From assembly GCA_910587515.1 (NCBI GenBank), contig CAJULW010000002.1, forward strand, positions 1-64,000: a stretch of DNA of 64,000 bases, given 5' to 3'. The stretch is from an uncultured Duncaniella sp. (GTDB lineage Bacteria > Bacteroidota > Bacteroidia > Bacteroidales > Muribaculaceae). Positions 55,270 to 64,000 of this stretch are shown in pieces (position 1 is the first letter of the stretch; each line of letters begins with the position of its first letter). Position numbers and translations under genes: made by a program. The notes below the pieces were generated by a model. It worked only from the letters and a program-made list of their open reading frames with translations, searched no databases and was not told the origin of the DNA.

Positions 55270-57828
55270 ATGAAACTGCCAGTAAGCAAAACAAATGCCC
55301 CGGTATGGCGCGATATTACCATCAAGTCTGTGCTTCCCGAGGCATTGAAACCCCTCGAGACCCTCTCACGTAACCTTTGGTGGGTATGGAACAGCGCAGC
55401 CAAAAACTTATTCCGCGATCTCGACTCAGATCTTTGGCGCGCAACAGGCGAAAATCCAGTGATGTTGCTTCAACAACTTTCGTCAGAACGTCTTGATGAA
55501 ATCATCAATGATGCAGAAATGATGGAACGTATACGCATCGTATATGACATGTTCAAGGATTACATGGCCAAACCAATGCGCAAGGATATTCCTTCGGTGT
55601 CATATTTTTCTATGGAATACGGTCTATGCAATTGCCTTAAAATCTATTCCGGAGGCCTTGGAGTGCTTGCGGGCGACTATATAAAGGAAGCGTCTGACAG
55701 CTGTGTGGACATGACAGCGATAGGCTTCCTTTATCGCTACGGCTACTTCACCCAGTCGCTCAGTGTCGACGGCCAACAGATAGCCAACTATGAGCCGCAG
55801 AATTTCAATCAGCTTCCCATCGAACAAGTGACCGATGAAAACGGGCATCCCATGATACTTGAAGTCCCCTATCCCGGACGAATTATCTACAGCCACCTTT
55901 GGCGCGTAAATGTAGGTCGCATGAAGCTTTATCTTCTTGACACGGACTTTGACATGAACAGTGAATTTGACCGTTCGATCACACATCAGCTCTATGGCGG
56001 TGACTGGGAAAACCGTATCAAGCAGGAATACCTTCTCGGCATAGGTGGTGTGCTCGCATTAAAAAAACTCGGTATCAATCACACCATATACCATGCGAAC
56101 GAAGGTCATGCGGCTTTACTTAACCTCCAGCGTCTCGTTGACTACGTTCAAAAAGGCCTTGATTTCAACAGCGCGCTCGAACTCGTACGCTCGTCAAGCC
56201 TCTATACCGTACACACTCCCGTACCGGCCGGACACGACTATTTCGACGAAGGTCTCGCACACAAATACCTGAACGAATTCCCCGCCCGTCTTGGCATTTC
56301 CTGGCAGGATCTCATGAACATGGGACGAGAAAATCCAGACAGCCAGGACCGCTTCTCCATGAGCGTATTCGCACTCAACACATGCCAGGAGGCAAACGGT
56401 GTCAGCTGGCTTCACGGAGAGGTATCCAAAAAAATGTTTGCCGGTGTCTGGAAAGGTTATTCATGGGAAGAAAGCCACGTCGGCTATGTCACCAACGGTG
56501 TACACATGCCGACTTGGGCAGCAAGCGAATGGAAAGCGTTCTATTCTGAGAATCTTGGAGACCAGGTGTTTGACCACCAGAGCGATCCTAAAGCATGGGA
56601 AGGCATTTTCAAAGTTAAAGACGAGGAAATTTGGAATATGCGAACCATGATGAAAAACAAATTCATCAATTTCGTCAAACGAGATTTCAAGGCTAAATGG
56701 CTTGCAAATCAAGGCGATCCATCCGCTGTCATAAAAATCCTTGAAAAAATCAACCCCAACGCACTCATAATCGGATTCGCACGTCGCTTCGCCACTTACA
56801 AACGCGCACACCTGCTCTTTACCGACCTCGAACGACTCGACCGTATCGTGAACAATGAAAAGTTCCCAGTACAGTTCATCTTCTCCGGCAAAGCGCACCC
56901 GGCCGACGGAGCAGGCCAGGGTCTGATCAAACGAATCACCGAAATCTCTCGTATGCCTCAGTTCCAAGGTAAAATCATATTCCTTGAGGACTATAACATG
57001 ATCGTAGCAAAACGTCTTGTGACCGGAGTCGACATTTGGCTCAACACTCCGACCCGTCCGCTCGAAGCATCGGGCACATCAGGTGAAAAAGCCGAAATGA
57101 ACGGTGTCCTTAACTTCTCTGTCCTTGACGGATGGTGGTATGAAGGTTATCGCCTTGACGAACAAGCCGGCTGGGCACTCACCGACAAGCGTACCTTCAC
57201 TGACCAAAGCCAGCAGGACAAGCTCGACGCAGCCACAATCTATTCTATGCTTGAAAACGAGATCATACCTCTGTATTTCGCAAAGAACTCCAAGGGCTAT
57301 TCTCCAGAGTGGATACAATACATCAAACGTTCAATCGGCTATATCGCTCCCCAGTACACCATGCAACGCATGATCGAAGACTACATCGAGCGCTTCTATG
57401 AGCCGGAGGCAAAACGTTTCAGCAAACTCTCGGCCGATAACGACAAACTCGCCAAGGAAATCGCGGCATGGAAAGAAAAAGTCGCAGCCGCCTGGGATGG
57501 CATAAAAGTCCTTGACGTCACCACAGACCGTGACCTCGGCCAAAACAGCCATAGCGGTGAAGAATTCACCACCGTAGTGAAAATCGACACCAACGGTCTC
57601 GCTGATGACCTCGCGCTAGAACTGGTAATCGACAGAATTCATGACACTCAGGAAAGCCGGGTCGGCACACTCCCGTTCAAAGTAACGGCCAAGGAAGGCA
57701 ACATCGTCACATTCGAACTCAAGGACAAACTCCGCGATCCGGGCGTCTTCCGCTATAGCTATCGTCTATATCCGGCCAACGACATGCTTCCTCATCGTCA
57801 GGATTTCGCTTTCGTCCGTTGGATCTAA
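55270..57828 (+). CDS. glgP: Alpha-glucan phosphorylase (GT35)
   Basis: GlgP releases glucose-1-phosphate from stored glucan. The 852-residue protein has the N-terminal DUF3417 region ([12 protein letters not shown]) of the short-type bacterial phosphorylases, [41 protein letters not shown] [14 protein letters not shown], and the PLP-lysine region [14 protein letters not shown]. The GEKAEMNG variant differs slightly from the GMKAxxNG I would expect. A C-terminal domain of about 100 residues ends the protein. It forms a storage pair with the upstream synthase and ends at a terminator. Confidence 0.95.
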   Translation: MKLPVSKTNAPVWRDITIKSVLPEALKPLETLSRNLWWVWNSAAKNLFRDLDSDLWRATGENPVMLLQQLSSERLDEIINDAEMMERIRIVYDMFKDYMAKPMRKDIPSVSYFSMEYGLCNCLKIYSGGLGVLAGDYIKEASDSCVDMTAIGFLYRYGYFTQSLSVDGQQIANYEPQNFNQLPIEQVTDENGHPMILEVPYPGRIIYSHLWRVNVGRMKLYLLDTDFDMNSEFDRSITHQLYGGDWENRIKQEYLLGIGGVLALKKLGINHTIYHANEGHAALLNLQRLVDYVQKGLDFNSALELVRSSSLYTVHTPVPAGHDYFDEGLAHKYLNEFPARLGISWQDLMNMGRENPDSQDRFSMSVFALNTCQEANGVSWLHGEVSKKMFAGVWKGYSWEESHVGYVTNGVHMPTWAASEWKAFYSENLGDQVFDHQSDPKAWEGIFKVKDEEIWNMRTMMKNKFINFVKRDFKAKWLANQGDPSAVIKILEKINPNALIIGFARRFATYKRAHLLFTDLERLDRIVNNEKFPVQFIFSGKAHPADGAGQGLIKRITEISRMPQFQGKIIFLEDYNMIVAKRLVTGVDIWLNTPTRPLEASGTSGEKAEMNGVLNFSVLDGWWYEGYRLDEQAGWALTDKRTFTDQSQQDKLDAATIYSMLENEIIPLYFAKNSKGYSPEWIQYIKRSIGYIAPQYTMQRMIEDYIERFYEPEAKRFSKLSADNDKLAKEIAAWKEKVAAAWDGIKVLDVTTDRDLGQNSHSGEEFTTVVKIDTNGLADDLALELVIDRIHDTQESRVGTLPFKVTAKEGNIVTFELKDKLRDPGVFRYSYRLYPANDMLPHRQDFAFVRWI

Positions 57829-57877
57829 AAACAAAAACAAATTCTAAATTTGCCTAAACAGGCATAGCCCAAACATT

Positions 57878-57915
57878 AAATCCGCTGTCAGACATTAGAT
57901 TCTGACAGCGGATTT
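57878..57915 (+). terminator. Terminator of glgP
   Basis: A perfect 15-bp stem (57878-57892 and 57901-57915) with an 8-base loop is followed by ATTTTGG. Confidence 0.85.
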
Positions 57916-57975
57916 ATTTTGGTTATAATACTTTAAAGTGTATCGCCTATCGGTCAAAACTCTTTTAGATATGCC

Positions 57976-58007
57976 AAAAAACCCCGCTACGGCTTTCCGA
58001 AGCAGGG
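57976..58007 (-). terminator. Terminator of the UPF0597 gene
   Basis: An 11-bp stem (57982-57992 and 57997-58007) with a G-U pair and one mismatch is followed on the minus strand by a T-run (TTTTTT). Confidence 0.75.
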
Positions 58008-58042
58008 CTTATGTCGCATATTTAAGTATATAACTATTACTT

Positions 58043-59326
58043 TTATTTCGATGTCATGATCTGAAGCACAAGACGGTCTGTCTCGTTCATCGCTTCACGG
58101 CCTATAGAGGTCAAATTACGGATCGTAGCGTCAACATCCTCACAGATTATACCCTCTGTAGGAGTAACACACTTCCCGTTCATCGCGAGCATAGCCGACA
58201 TCATGGCGGTCGACACTCCTGAAGAGATCTTCAATGCGCACGAAGGTTTTGCTCCGTCACATATCATACCTGTCAGATTTGCCACCATATTTTTGACAGC
58301 CGCACAAACCTCGTCGTAACTACCGCCCATAAGATATACGATAGCCGCGGAAGCTCCTGTCGAGGCAACAACACATCCGCATAAAGCGGAAAGACGGCCA
58401 AGGCTCTGTTTGATGTATATACTTGTCAGATGGCTCAACACCAAAGCGCGGACAGTTTGCTCCTCCGAAGCGTTCATATCTTCAGCGAAACTGACAACAG
58501 GCATAGTCGCGGTGATGCCCTGGTTGCCACTTCCGGAATTTGACATCACAGGCACAGGCGCACCACCCATACGCGCATCACAAGCCGCAGAGGTATATGA
58601 AATCATGTGCTCAACCGGTGTGTCACCGTAATATTTCAATCCTGCCTTTCGGATGGTAGCCCCGAGTGAATGACCGTAATCACCGGAAAGGGCAGTCATA
58701 GCCGCAGCCTTATTCAACTTCTTAGCCTCAAGGATAAACGAGATTTCGTCAAGTGGAGATTCGGTGGCGAATTCATAGACAGTAGCCAAGTCAAGGCTTA
58801 TGTCATCCGCATTGTCCACACTGCTTTCAACCGAAGCCTTCTCCTCAAGCAACATTTCCGCATTTTTCTGAAGAAGCACGAAATGAGTGTGTTCACAAGA
58901 TATCACAGCACGAGAGCTCTCACTTCCGGCACTGACACGAACATCTATATGAAGTTTCGACGGAGCATTCTCCTCAAGACGTATAGAAATTTTTCCTTCA
59001 TCGATAAATCTACGGCCTTTTTCAACAGCATCAGCGTTGACATCGCGGAGCACTTCAAGTCCGTATGCCGATTTTCCGACAAGCGCACCGAGTGCCATCG
59101 CGATAGGAAGACCGATCATGCCCGTACCTGGAATTCCGACTCCCATCGCATTTTTCAGCATATTGCTGCTGAGCGCGACTTCTATCCGCTCTGGGGTACA
59201 TCCCAAAAGTTCTGTGGCCTTCGCCACACATAGGGCCACTGCGACAGGTTCTGTACATCCGATCGCGGGCACAACCTCTCTCTTGATGAGGTCTATAATT
59301 TTTTCTCTCTTTGATTCACTCAGCAT
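58043..59326 (-). CDS. UPF0597 / L-serine dehydratase alpha-like (cysteine desulfidase-type) protein
   Basis: The 427-residue protein belongs to UPF0597 (YhaM/CdsB-like), related to the alpha chain of iron-sulfur L-serine dehydratases. It has VPAIGCTEPVAVALCVAKA with a predicted cluster-ligand Cys, MGVGIPGTGMIGLPIAMALGAL, NSGSGNQGITATMPVV, and ACGC-like SALCGCVVASTGASAAI. Related enzymes release sulfide or ammonia from cysteine or serine. It stands alone with its own promoter and terminator. The substrate is not determined. Confidence 0.88.
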   Translation of the reverse strand: MLSESKREKIIDLIKREVVPAIGCTEPVAVALCVAKATELLGCTPERIEVALSSNMLKNAMGVGIPGTGMIGLPIAMALGALVGKSAYGLEVLRDVNADAVEKGRRFIDEGKISIRLEENAPSKLHIDVRVSAGSESSRAVISCEHTHFVLLQKNAEMLLEEKASVESSVDNADDISLDLATVYEFATESPLDEISFILEAKKLNKAAAMTALSGDYGHSLGATIRKAGLKYYGDTPVEHMISYTSAACDARMGGAPVPVMSNSGSGNQGITATMPVVSFAEDMNASEEQTVRALVLSHLTSIYIKQSLGRLSALCGCVVASTGASAAIVYLMGGSYDEVCAAVKNMVANLTGMICDGAKPSCALKISSGVSTAMMSAMLAMNGKCVTPTEGIICEDVDATIRNLTSIGREAMNETDRLVLQIMTSK

Positions 59327-59355
59327 GTTTCACTGATTTAAGGTTAAAGCAGTGG

Positions 59356-59385
59356 CAAAGTTAAATATTTGTAACGACCAAACAA
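59356..59385 (-). promoter_or_regulatory. Predicted promoter of the UPF0597 gene
   Basis: Minus strand: TTG (59385-59383), 19-base spacer, perfect TAACTTTG (59363-59356). The leader would be about 23 bases. Confidence 0.7.
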
Positions 59386-59499
59386 GCAAATAGGTATAAT
59401 TTATTTACAATAACTTCAGATGCGGTATGGCTACAACTGTCAAATTCTCTTTTCAAAGTAATAAATGAAAGTCTACCTGATCCAATAAACACAGCCACC

Positions 59500-59531
59500 C
59501 AAAAAACGCGGAACCATCTCTGATCCCGCGT
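59500..59531 (-). terminator. Terminator of era
   Basis: An 8-bp stem including a G-U pair (59506-59513 and 59524-59531) is followed on the minus strand by TTTTTTGGG. Confidence 0.8.
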
Positions 59532-59596
59532 ATAAGGAATATAAATTTCAATTACAAAAAGTATCGATAAGCGGCTTTGGTAATATATAGCTTACG

Positions 59597-60481
59597 TCAT
59601 TCGATATAGCCGAACGAGCGGAGTTTATTCTCGCGGTTGCGCCAATCGTGCTCGACCTTGACAAAGAGTTCAAGAAACACACTCTTGTCAAAGAACTTTT
59701 CTATATCCTTGCGAGCCTCCATGCCAACTCTCTTGATTTTAGCCCCCTTATGACCTATTATTATGCCTTTTTGGCTGTCGCGTTCGACATAAATCACGGC
59801 CATTATATGTATCGATTTTTCTTTTTCATCAAATTTTTCAACTAAGACCTCTACCGAATATGGTATCTCTTTATCATACAGCGTGAGTATCTTTTCCCTT
59901 ATTATCTCAGTAACGAAAAAGCGTGCCGGCTTGTCGGTCAAAGCATCTTTACCGAAATACGGAGCGGACACAGGAAGCAACTCAACTATCCGTTTGAGCA
60001 GATTGTCCACATTAAATCCTTCCTGAGCCGATATCGGAAATATCTGCGCATTAGGAAGTATGCCTTGCCATTTCTCCATAAGCTCCTCAAGCTGTACCTG
60101 CTCTCTGACAAGATCTATCTTGTTTATCACTAACAGCACAGGCATCTTTTCTTTAGCGACTTTAGCGAGAAAATCCGCGTTTTTCGACGTATCTTCCACG
60201 ACATCTGTGACATAGACCAACACATCGGCATCCACGAGTGCACCCTCGCTGAAGTTCAACATGCTTTCCTGAAGTTTATATTTAGGCTGCAAAACACCGG
60301 GAGTATCAGAGAAAACGATCTGATAGTCCTCGGTATTGACTATGCCCATTATACGATGACGGGTCGTCTGCGCCTTGGAAGTTATTATACTTATACGTTC
60401 TCCGACAAGTTGATTCATGAGAGTCGACTTTCCGACATTCGGATTACCGACAATATTGACAAATCCAGCTTTATGTTCCAT
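59597..60481 (-). CDS. era: GTPase Era
   Basis: Era is a 30S-assembly GTPase that binds the 3' end of 16S rRNA. The 294-residue protein has the G domain with GNPNVGKSTLMNQLVG (G1), TRHRIMGI (G2), DTPGV (G3) and INKIDLV (G4), and a C-terminal KH domain (YVERDSQKGIIIGHKGAKIKRVG). It lies 120 bases after fabH with a terminator in between, so it may have its own promoter. Confidence 0.97.
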   Translation of the reverse strand: MEHKAGFVNIVGNPNVGKSTLMNQLVGERISIITSKAQTTRHRIMGIVNTEDYQIVFSDTPGVLQPKYKLQESMLNFSEGALVDADVLVYVTDVVEDTSKNADFLAKVAKEKMPVLLVINKIDLVREQVQLEELMEKWQGILPNAQIFPISAQEGFNVDNLLKRIVELLPVSAPYFGKDALTDKPARFFVTEIIREKILTLYDKEIPYSVEVLVEKFDEKEKSIHIMAVIYVERDSQKGIIIGHKGAKIKRVGMEARKDIEKFFDKSVFLELFVKVEHDWRNRENKLRSFGYIE

Positions 60482-60524
60482 AAACAGCTAATTTCCTATA
60501 TTGATAAAACTATAAACATAAACA

Positions 60525-60552
60525 AAAATAGCATCTGAAAAGATGCTATTTT
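60525..60552 (-). terminator. Terminator between fabH and era
   Basis: A perfect 12-bp stem (60525-60536 and 60541-60552) with a four-base loop is followed on the minus strand by a T-rich tract. It sits only 44 bases before the era start. Confidence 0.8.
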
Positions 60553-60601
60553 CACTTAAATTATCATATGGTATTCCGTATGATCAATGGAAATACCTTC
60601 T

Positions 60602-61585
60602 TTAAAGGTCCCAGATAATATACATCGCACCCCATGTAAAGCCGGCTCCGAATGCGGTAAGGATAATGCGGTCACCCTTTTTGAGACGATCTTTATACTC
60701 GTCAAGACACAATGGAATTGACGCAGCAGATGTATTACCGTATTTTTCAATGTTGACCAAAACCTTGTCGTTGTCGATTCCGAGACGCGAACCCACAGCC
60801 TCAATAATGCGCAGATTGGCCTGATGCGAAACGAACCAGTCAATATTGTCGACGGTAAGATCGTTGCGCTTCATCACTTCCAGTGACGATTCAAGCATGT
60901 CTGTCACAGCATTCTTATAAACGTTGCGACCGTCCTGTATGACAAAATGCTGCTGGGCGTCAACCGTCTCGTGTGATGCGGGAAGAGCTGATCCTCCAGC
61001 CGGCATCCAAAGATGCTCAAGGCCTTCTCCGTCAACATGAAACACGCCATCGACCACTCCGACATTCTCCTCGGTTGGTTCGAGAAGCATGGCTCCGGCT
61101 CCGTCACCGAAAAGCGGACATGTAGCACGATCCTGATAGTTGGTCATTGATGACATCTTTTCAGCCGCGACAACAACCACTTTCTTACGCAACCCTGAAC
61201 GGATATAAGCAGATCCGTCCTCAAGTGCTACAAGGAAACCAGCGCAAGCAGCCTGAAGATCATACGAATATGCATTCTTCATGCCAAGCTGATGGGCAAT
61301 GATAGAACCTGTAGATGGAAAACGGTAATCCGGATTGGAGGTCGCACAGATCAGCAGATCAACTTCTTCCGGTTTTGTTCCTGTCGATTCAAGTAATTTT
61401 TCAACGGCCTTTATGCCAAGATATGATGAGCCTTTACCCGGCTCACGGAGGATACGACGCTCCTTGATGCCTACACGTGTGGTTATCCACTCGTCGTTTG
61501 TATCGACCATTTTCGACAGCATTTCGTTGTCGAGTATGTCATCGGGTGCAAAGGATGCGATTCCTGAAATTCGCGCGTTGAGCAT
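60602..61585 (-). CDS. fabH: Beta-ketoacyl-ACP synthase III
   Basis: FabH starts fatty-acid synthesis by condensing an acyl-CoA with malonyl-ACP. The 327-residue protein has active-site Cys114 in [11 protein letters not shown], the His in SHQANLRI and the Asn in YGNTSAAS, plus VGIKERR near the N-terminus. It follows rpmF after about 190 bases in the common DUF177-rpmF-fabH order; plsX is absent here. Confidence 0.96.
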   Translation of the reverse strand: MLNARISGIASFAPDDILDNEMLSKMVDTNDEWITTRVGIKERRILREPGKGSSYLGIKAVEKLLESTGTKPEEVDLLICATSNPDYRFPSTGSIIAHQLGMKNAYSYDLQAACAGFLVALEDGSAYIRSGLRKKVVVVAAEKMSSMTNYQDRATCPLFGDGAGAMLLEPTEENVGVVDGVFHVDGEGLEHLWMPAGGSALPASHETVDAQQHFVIQDGRNVYKNAVTDMLESSLEVMKRNDLTVDNIDWFVSHQANLRIIEAVGSRLGIDNDKVLVNIEKYGNTSAASIPLCLDEYKDRLKKGDRIILTAFGAGFTWGAMYIIWDL

Positions 61586-61778
61586 AGCAAAATTCTATTA
61601 GAGAATAATAGGGATAGATACAAAAATCCACGCACGATTCAATGATACCAGCATTGGATGAATCTTCCCGAAAAATTTGGAATGAGGAGAGTTGGCGTTT
61701 ATTTCGTAACTTCCAATCTCCCGATTCATCCCGCAAGTCCACCGGAGCCGCGCGAGATTTTCAGTACACGTTTACGCT

Positions 61779-61964
61779 TTAGACAGCCGCTGTCTTTTCA
61801 ATGGCTATGCGTCCGCGATAATAACCGCATTCTCCACACACGGTATGATAAAGATGCCATGAACCGCAGTTGGGGCATAGAGCGAGAGTGGGAACTACAG
61901 CCTTGTCATGAGTACGACGCTTGGCTGTGCGGGTTTTAGATTGTTTGCGTTTAGGATGTGCCAT
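61779..61964 (-). CDS. rpmF: Ribosomal protein L32
   Basis: The 61-residue protein begins AHPKRKQSKTRTAKRRTHDK, the L32 signature, and has a zinc-ribbon pattern CPNCGSWH and CGECGYY, so it is the zinc-binding form. It lies 54 bases after the DUF177 gene. A small stem-loop (61781-61795) overlaps its stop codon. Confidence 0.96.
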   Translation of the reverse strand: MAHPKRKQSKTRTAKRRTHDKAVVPTLALCPNCGSWHLYHTVCGECGYYRGRIAIEKTAAV

Positions 61965-62018
61965 GATTTATTCTTTGATTATTATTTTTTCCTTGAAGAA
62001 AATATGAAAAATGTATAT

Positions 62019-62627
62019 TTATTCCTCCTGAGATGAAGAGGTGGCAATTTTTTTGAGAGCGTCCCAACGAGAGTCCGTCGATGGAGCTTCAGGCTCGTCA
62101 TCGATCGGAGCAGACTCCATAGAGTCCATCTCTTCCATCAACCTTTCAGTCAATTCCGAGTCCTCGTCATCAGATTTAGTAGCACGGTGTTTGCGCAAAA
62201 GCGCGCTCATCGCACGGTTGCATTTGCCGAGAGGATGGACATGCTTGGCCGGAATGGCTAATGAAGCTGTGTCAAAAATCATATATGAAACATTGAGCCA
62301 GTTATCACTTTCAGGGATAACAAGCATGTCATCAGTCTCCGAATAGTCGTCTCCGTATTTGACTGCGATCTCATAATCCGCTTCGATCGGCTGTATAAGA
62401 TCATCAAGACAACGGTCACAAATGAGTGTAACCGTACCGGCCACACGAAACACGAGATTATAAATATCATGTTTATGCGTAACCGTCAGTCTTACATCAA
62501 GATCTGCGTCATGTATGTCAGCACTCTCCATGTTGACAAAAAACTGCTTCCCAAGATGGTATTCAATCTCTTGTACACCTTCTGGGATGTTTTTCAACGG
62601 GAGACGGAATTCAGAAAATTTTCCCAC
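62019..62627 (-). CDS. DUF177 (YceD) family protein
   Basis: The protein belongs to the YceD/DUF177 family, which is linked to 23S rRNA accumulation and nearly always precedes rpmF. It has the cysteine pair region TLICDRCLDDLIQPI and an acidic C-terminus. I propose the GTG at 62627 (VGKFSEFRLPLKN), giving 202 residues: an ATG at 62666 exists, but it lies upstream of the transcript start implied by the promoter at 62654-62685, and the family usually starts with GKF-like sequence. It heads the rpmF-fabH run. Confidence 0.85.
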   Translation of the reverse strand: MGKFSEFRLPLKNIPEGVQEIEYHLGKQFFVNMESADIHDADLDVRLTVTHKHDIYNLVFRVAGTVTLICDRCLDDLIQPIEADYEIAVKYGDDYSETDDMLVIPESDNWLNVSYMIFDTASLAIPAKHVHPLGKCNRAMSALLRKHRATKSDDEDSELTERLMEEMDSMESAPIDDEPEAPSTDSRWDALKKIATSSSQEE

Positions 62628-62653
62628 GACAATTATTGATTGAAAAAACTGTG

Positions 62654-62685
62654 CAAAGGTAGGCAAAAAGTTTAAGAAAACAAAA
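62654..62685 (-). promoter_or_regulatory. Predicted promoter of the DUF177-rpmF-fabH genes
   Basis: Minus strand: TTTTG (62685-62681), 19-base spacer, perfect TACCTTTG (62661-62654). The start near 62647 leaves a 20-base leader to the GTG at 62627. Confidence 0.7.
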
Positions 62686-62733
62686 CAACTGTCCCTAAAA
62701 CCTTACCACACCGACATTAACATTAAAAATACA

Positions 62734-62765
62734 CAAGGTTGCAGTTCCAAGGAACAGCAACCTTG
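62734..62765 (-). terminator. Terminator of tRNA-Pro
   Basis: A 15-bp stem with one A-A mismatch (62734-62748 and 62751-62765) lies about 10 bases past the tRNA 3' end and is followed on the minus strand by TGTATTTTTA. T-runs on both sides suggest it may work in both directions. Confidence 0.8.
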
Positions 62766-62774
62766 CTTGTTTTT

Positions 62775-62850
62775 TGGTCGGGGTGAGAAGACTCGAACTT
62801 CCGACCTCCACGTCCCGAACGTGGCGCGCTGCCAACTGTGCTACACCCCG
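62775..62850 (-). tRNA. tRNA-Pro(CGG)
   Basis: A complete 76-base tRNA on the minus strand with CCA encoded. The acceptor stem CGGGGTG/CACCCCG, D arm, anticodon stem CCACG/CGTGG around loop TTCGGGA (anticodon CGG, G37) and T loop TTCGAGT all fit tRNA-Pro. It has its own promoter and terminator. Confidence 0.95.
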
Positions 62851-62884
62851 AGCTTCAACACACAAATTGTGAGTTTTGCGAGGA

Positions 62885-62915
62885 CAAAGGTAAACATTTT
62901 TGATTTATTATCCAA
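62885..62915 (-). promoter_or_regulatory. Predicted promoter of tRNA-Pro
   Basis: Minus strand: TTG (62915-62913), 20-base spacer, perfect TACCTTTG (62892-62885), about 35 bases before the tRNA. Confidence 0.75.
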
Positions 62916-63085
62916 ATATTTTTCATCACTATTTATTCTTTTTCCAAAACAGTTTTAACTAAAAAACAAAAACCGTTGCCGCATCAAAGACGTTTTTCAT
63001 ATCGAAAGGCATTAGCCGCAAACATCCCAGACAAAGGCAAAATCCGATAAGACACAACGCCAAACCGCCAAACACTCATAGGACT

Positions 63086-63253
63086 ATGAACCCAATTGAC
63101 GAACACACATTCCTGCTTTGGATAGGCCTCGCAATCATTGTGTCAGCCGTATCCGCGACAGGCATGATCATAAACCGCTATCTTACACACCGCGCCCACC
63201 GCCGCGCAATTGAACAACTGAACTATAAAAAACGGCTCGAAACAAAGCCATAA
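63086..63253 (+). CDS. Small single-span membrane protein, 55 residues
   Basis: A short frame encodes MNPIDEHTF followed by a hydrophobic helix (about residues 9-29) and a basic C-terminal tail rich in Arg, His and Lys (NRYLTHRAHRRAIEQ), giving an N-out/C-in membrane protein by the positive-inside rule. The stop is 18 bases from the recO stop, in convergent orientation. I recognise no family and see no strong promoter, so support is the protein-like composition alone. Confidence 0.5.
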   Translation: MNPIDEHTFLLWIGLAIIVSAVSATGMIINRYLTHRAHRRAIEQLNYKKRLETKP

Positions 63254-63271
63254 ACACATGAGAGCCTCACA

Positions 63272-63991
63272 TCAGAGCAAATCGCGGACGACACCGAGTG
63301 ACCGTACATTACGAAGCGAGACACAATGAAGCGAAAAATAGCCCAACATCCTATCAATAATCGCGTTACGGTCACGACGACTAAAACCGAATCTCCCCAT
63401 ATTGCCAAATGTCATCCGTGAAAGCCTGTATGCCACAACAGATTCAAGTCCAACCAGATAATCCTTATGCATCGGGACGGAACGCCTCCACACACCGTCA
63501 GACATATCAAATACCGCCCCATCGACATAAGTCGACACATCGGGCTCTATGCCTAAATGACGGCCGAGATGATAAAGGAAACATATATGAAAATTAGCCG
63601 CAGCGCGCGCATCCGCCTTGTCAAAAGCGGCTATAGAACTCACCAAAAAGTCATATAAAACCTCATCAGCCCCACCTCCGCGCAACACCACCGCAAGCAA
63701 CTCCGAGACAAACATCGCCACCAGCCGCTTGACCGGATCGACATGAACCGTCCTTAGCACAAGCGTTTGAGAGAGCTGCCGCATATTCAGCACCTCCCTT
63801 CCGAACCTAAGATCCGACTCACACTCCGCCACACCAAAAGGCATCGTCAAAGCCCTCATTCTCACCGCCGAGCGGCTGCTGCCAGCCGGCAAAGCGAGAG
63901 ATACCATACCCAGCTCTCGGCTATATGCCGTCAGGATAGACTGAGCGTCACTGTAGCGTGTCACCTTAAGAGCCACGATCGAAAGTTTCAT
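63272..63991 (-). CDS. recO: DNA repair protein RecO
   Basis: RecO loads RecA with RecR onto single-stranded DNA in recombinational repair. The 239-residue protein has an N-terminal OB fold (ALKVTRYSDAQSILTAYSRELGMVSLALPA) and a helical C-terminal region with FLYHLGRHLGIEPD. The zinc site of some homologues is not evident, as in other Bacteroidetes. Its start lies 9 bases before the window end, so its promoter is outside. Confidence 0.93.
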   Translation of the reverse strand: MKLSIVALKVTRYSDAQSILTAYSRELGMVSLALPAGSSRSAVRMRALTMPFGVAECESDLRFGREVLNMRQLSQTLVLRTVHVDPVKRLVAMFVSELLAVVLRGGGADEVLYDFLVSSIAAFDKADARAAANFHICFLYHLGRHLGIEPDVSTYVDGAVFDMSDGVWRRSVPMHKDYLVGLESVVAYRLSRMTFGNMGRFGFSRRDRNAIIDRMLGYFSLHCVSLRNVRSLGVVRDLL

Positions 63992-64000
63992 ATAAATTAT

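Noticed and set aside
61586..61778. A possible gene between rpmF and fabH on the plus strand
   Set aside because: The longest frame runs antisense into rpmF and has no recognisable features.

Overview
The window is a chromosomal segment of a member of the Bacteroidales. The evidence is TAnnTTTG/TTG promoters in place of E. coli-type ones, almost no Shine-Dalgarno sequences, a SusC/SusD locus, a pdxJ-exbB-exbD-tonB cluster, a GT3-type glycogen synthase, and families such as DUF3822, DUF4494 and UPF0597. Base composition is near 48-50% GC by eye. A Muribaculaceae-like genome is my best guess, but this is inference from style, not from a marker gene.

Layout. 1-2230: the 3' half of tRNA-Asp(GUC) with its terminator, then a decayed insertion sequence (about 567-1639). 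2229-5588: sufC-sufD-sufS, with sufB missing. 5585-13491: a glycosyltransferase, bcp, enolase and the carA-carB pair. 13492-23146 (all minus): a large two-part surface lipoprotein, the (p)ppGpp enzyme, manC, a frameshifted FtsX/LolE-like permease, rbfA, serS and a YqeY-like protein. 23460-29950: a histidine degradation operon, ftcD-hutU-hutH-hutI. 29986-35789 (minus): DUF4494, yggS, three nonulosonic-acid sugar genes (neuC/legG-like, neuA/legF-like, ptmE-like), obgE and yraN. 36188-43193: DUF805, DUF3822-rsmD, the pdxJ-exbBD-tonB operon, and divergently an ACT-only protein, nadK and a YgjP-type metalloprotease. 43260-51510: a SusC-SusD-SusE-SusF-like glycan uptake operon in which susC is split at a run of eight G. 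51667-53121: a GH28 pectinase-type hydrolase. 53400-57920: glycogen synthase and glucan phosphorylase. 58043-63991: UPF0597, era, fabH, rpmF, DUF177, tRNA-Pro, a 55-residue membrane protein and recO.

How the genes work together. Carbamoyl phosphate, pyridoxine and NADP synthesis, Fe-S assembly, ribosome maturation (rbfA, rsmD, era, obgE) and fatty-acid initiation make this mostly a core-genome stretch. The accessory or surface part consists of the Sus-like operon, GH28, the large lipoprotein, the glycosyltransferase, manC and the nonulosonate genes; together they point to a gut commensal that eats glycans and decorates its own surface with sugars. TonB/ExbB/ExbD would energise the SusC importer, and the glycogen pair would store and mobilise imported glucose.

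The most interesting points are the G8 tract that switches susC out of frame, a perfect inverted repeat that places identical -7 boxes on both strands between pdxJ and the ACT gene, the incomplete nonulosonate set inside a housekeeping operon, and the suf operon without sufB beside a decayed insertion sequence. I did not find a CRISPR array, prophage, toxin-antitoxin pair or obvious defence island.
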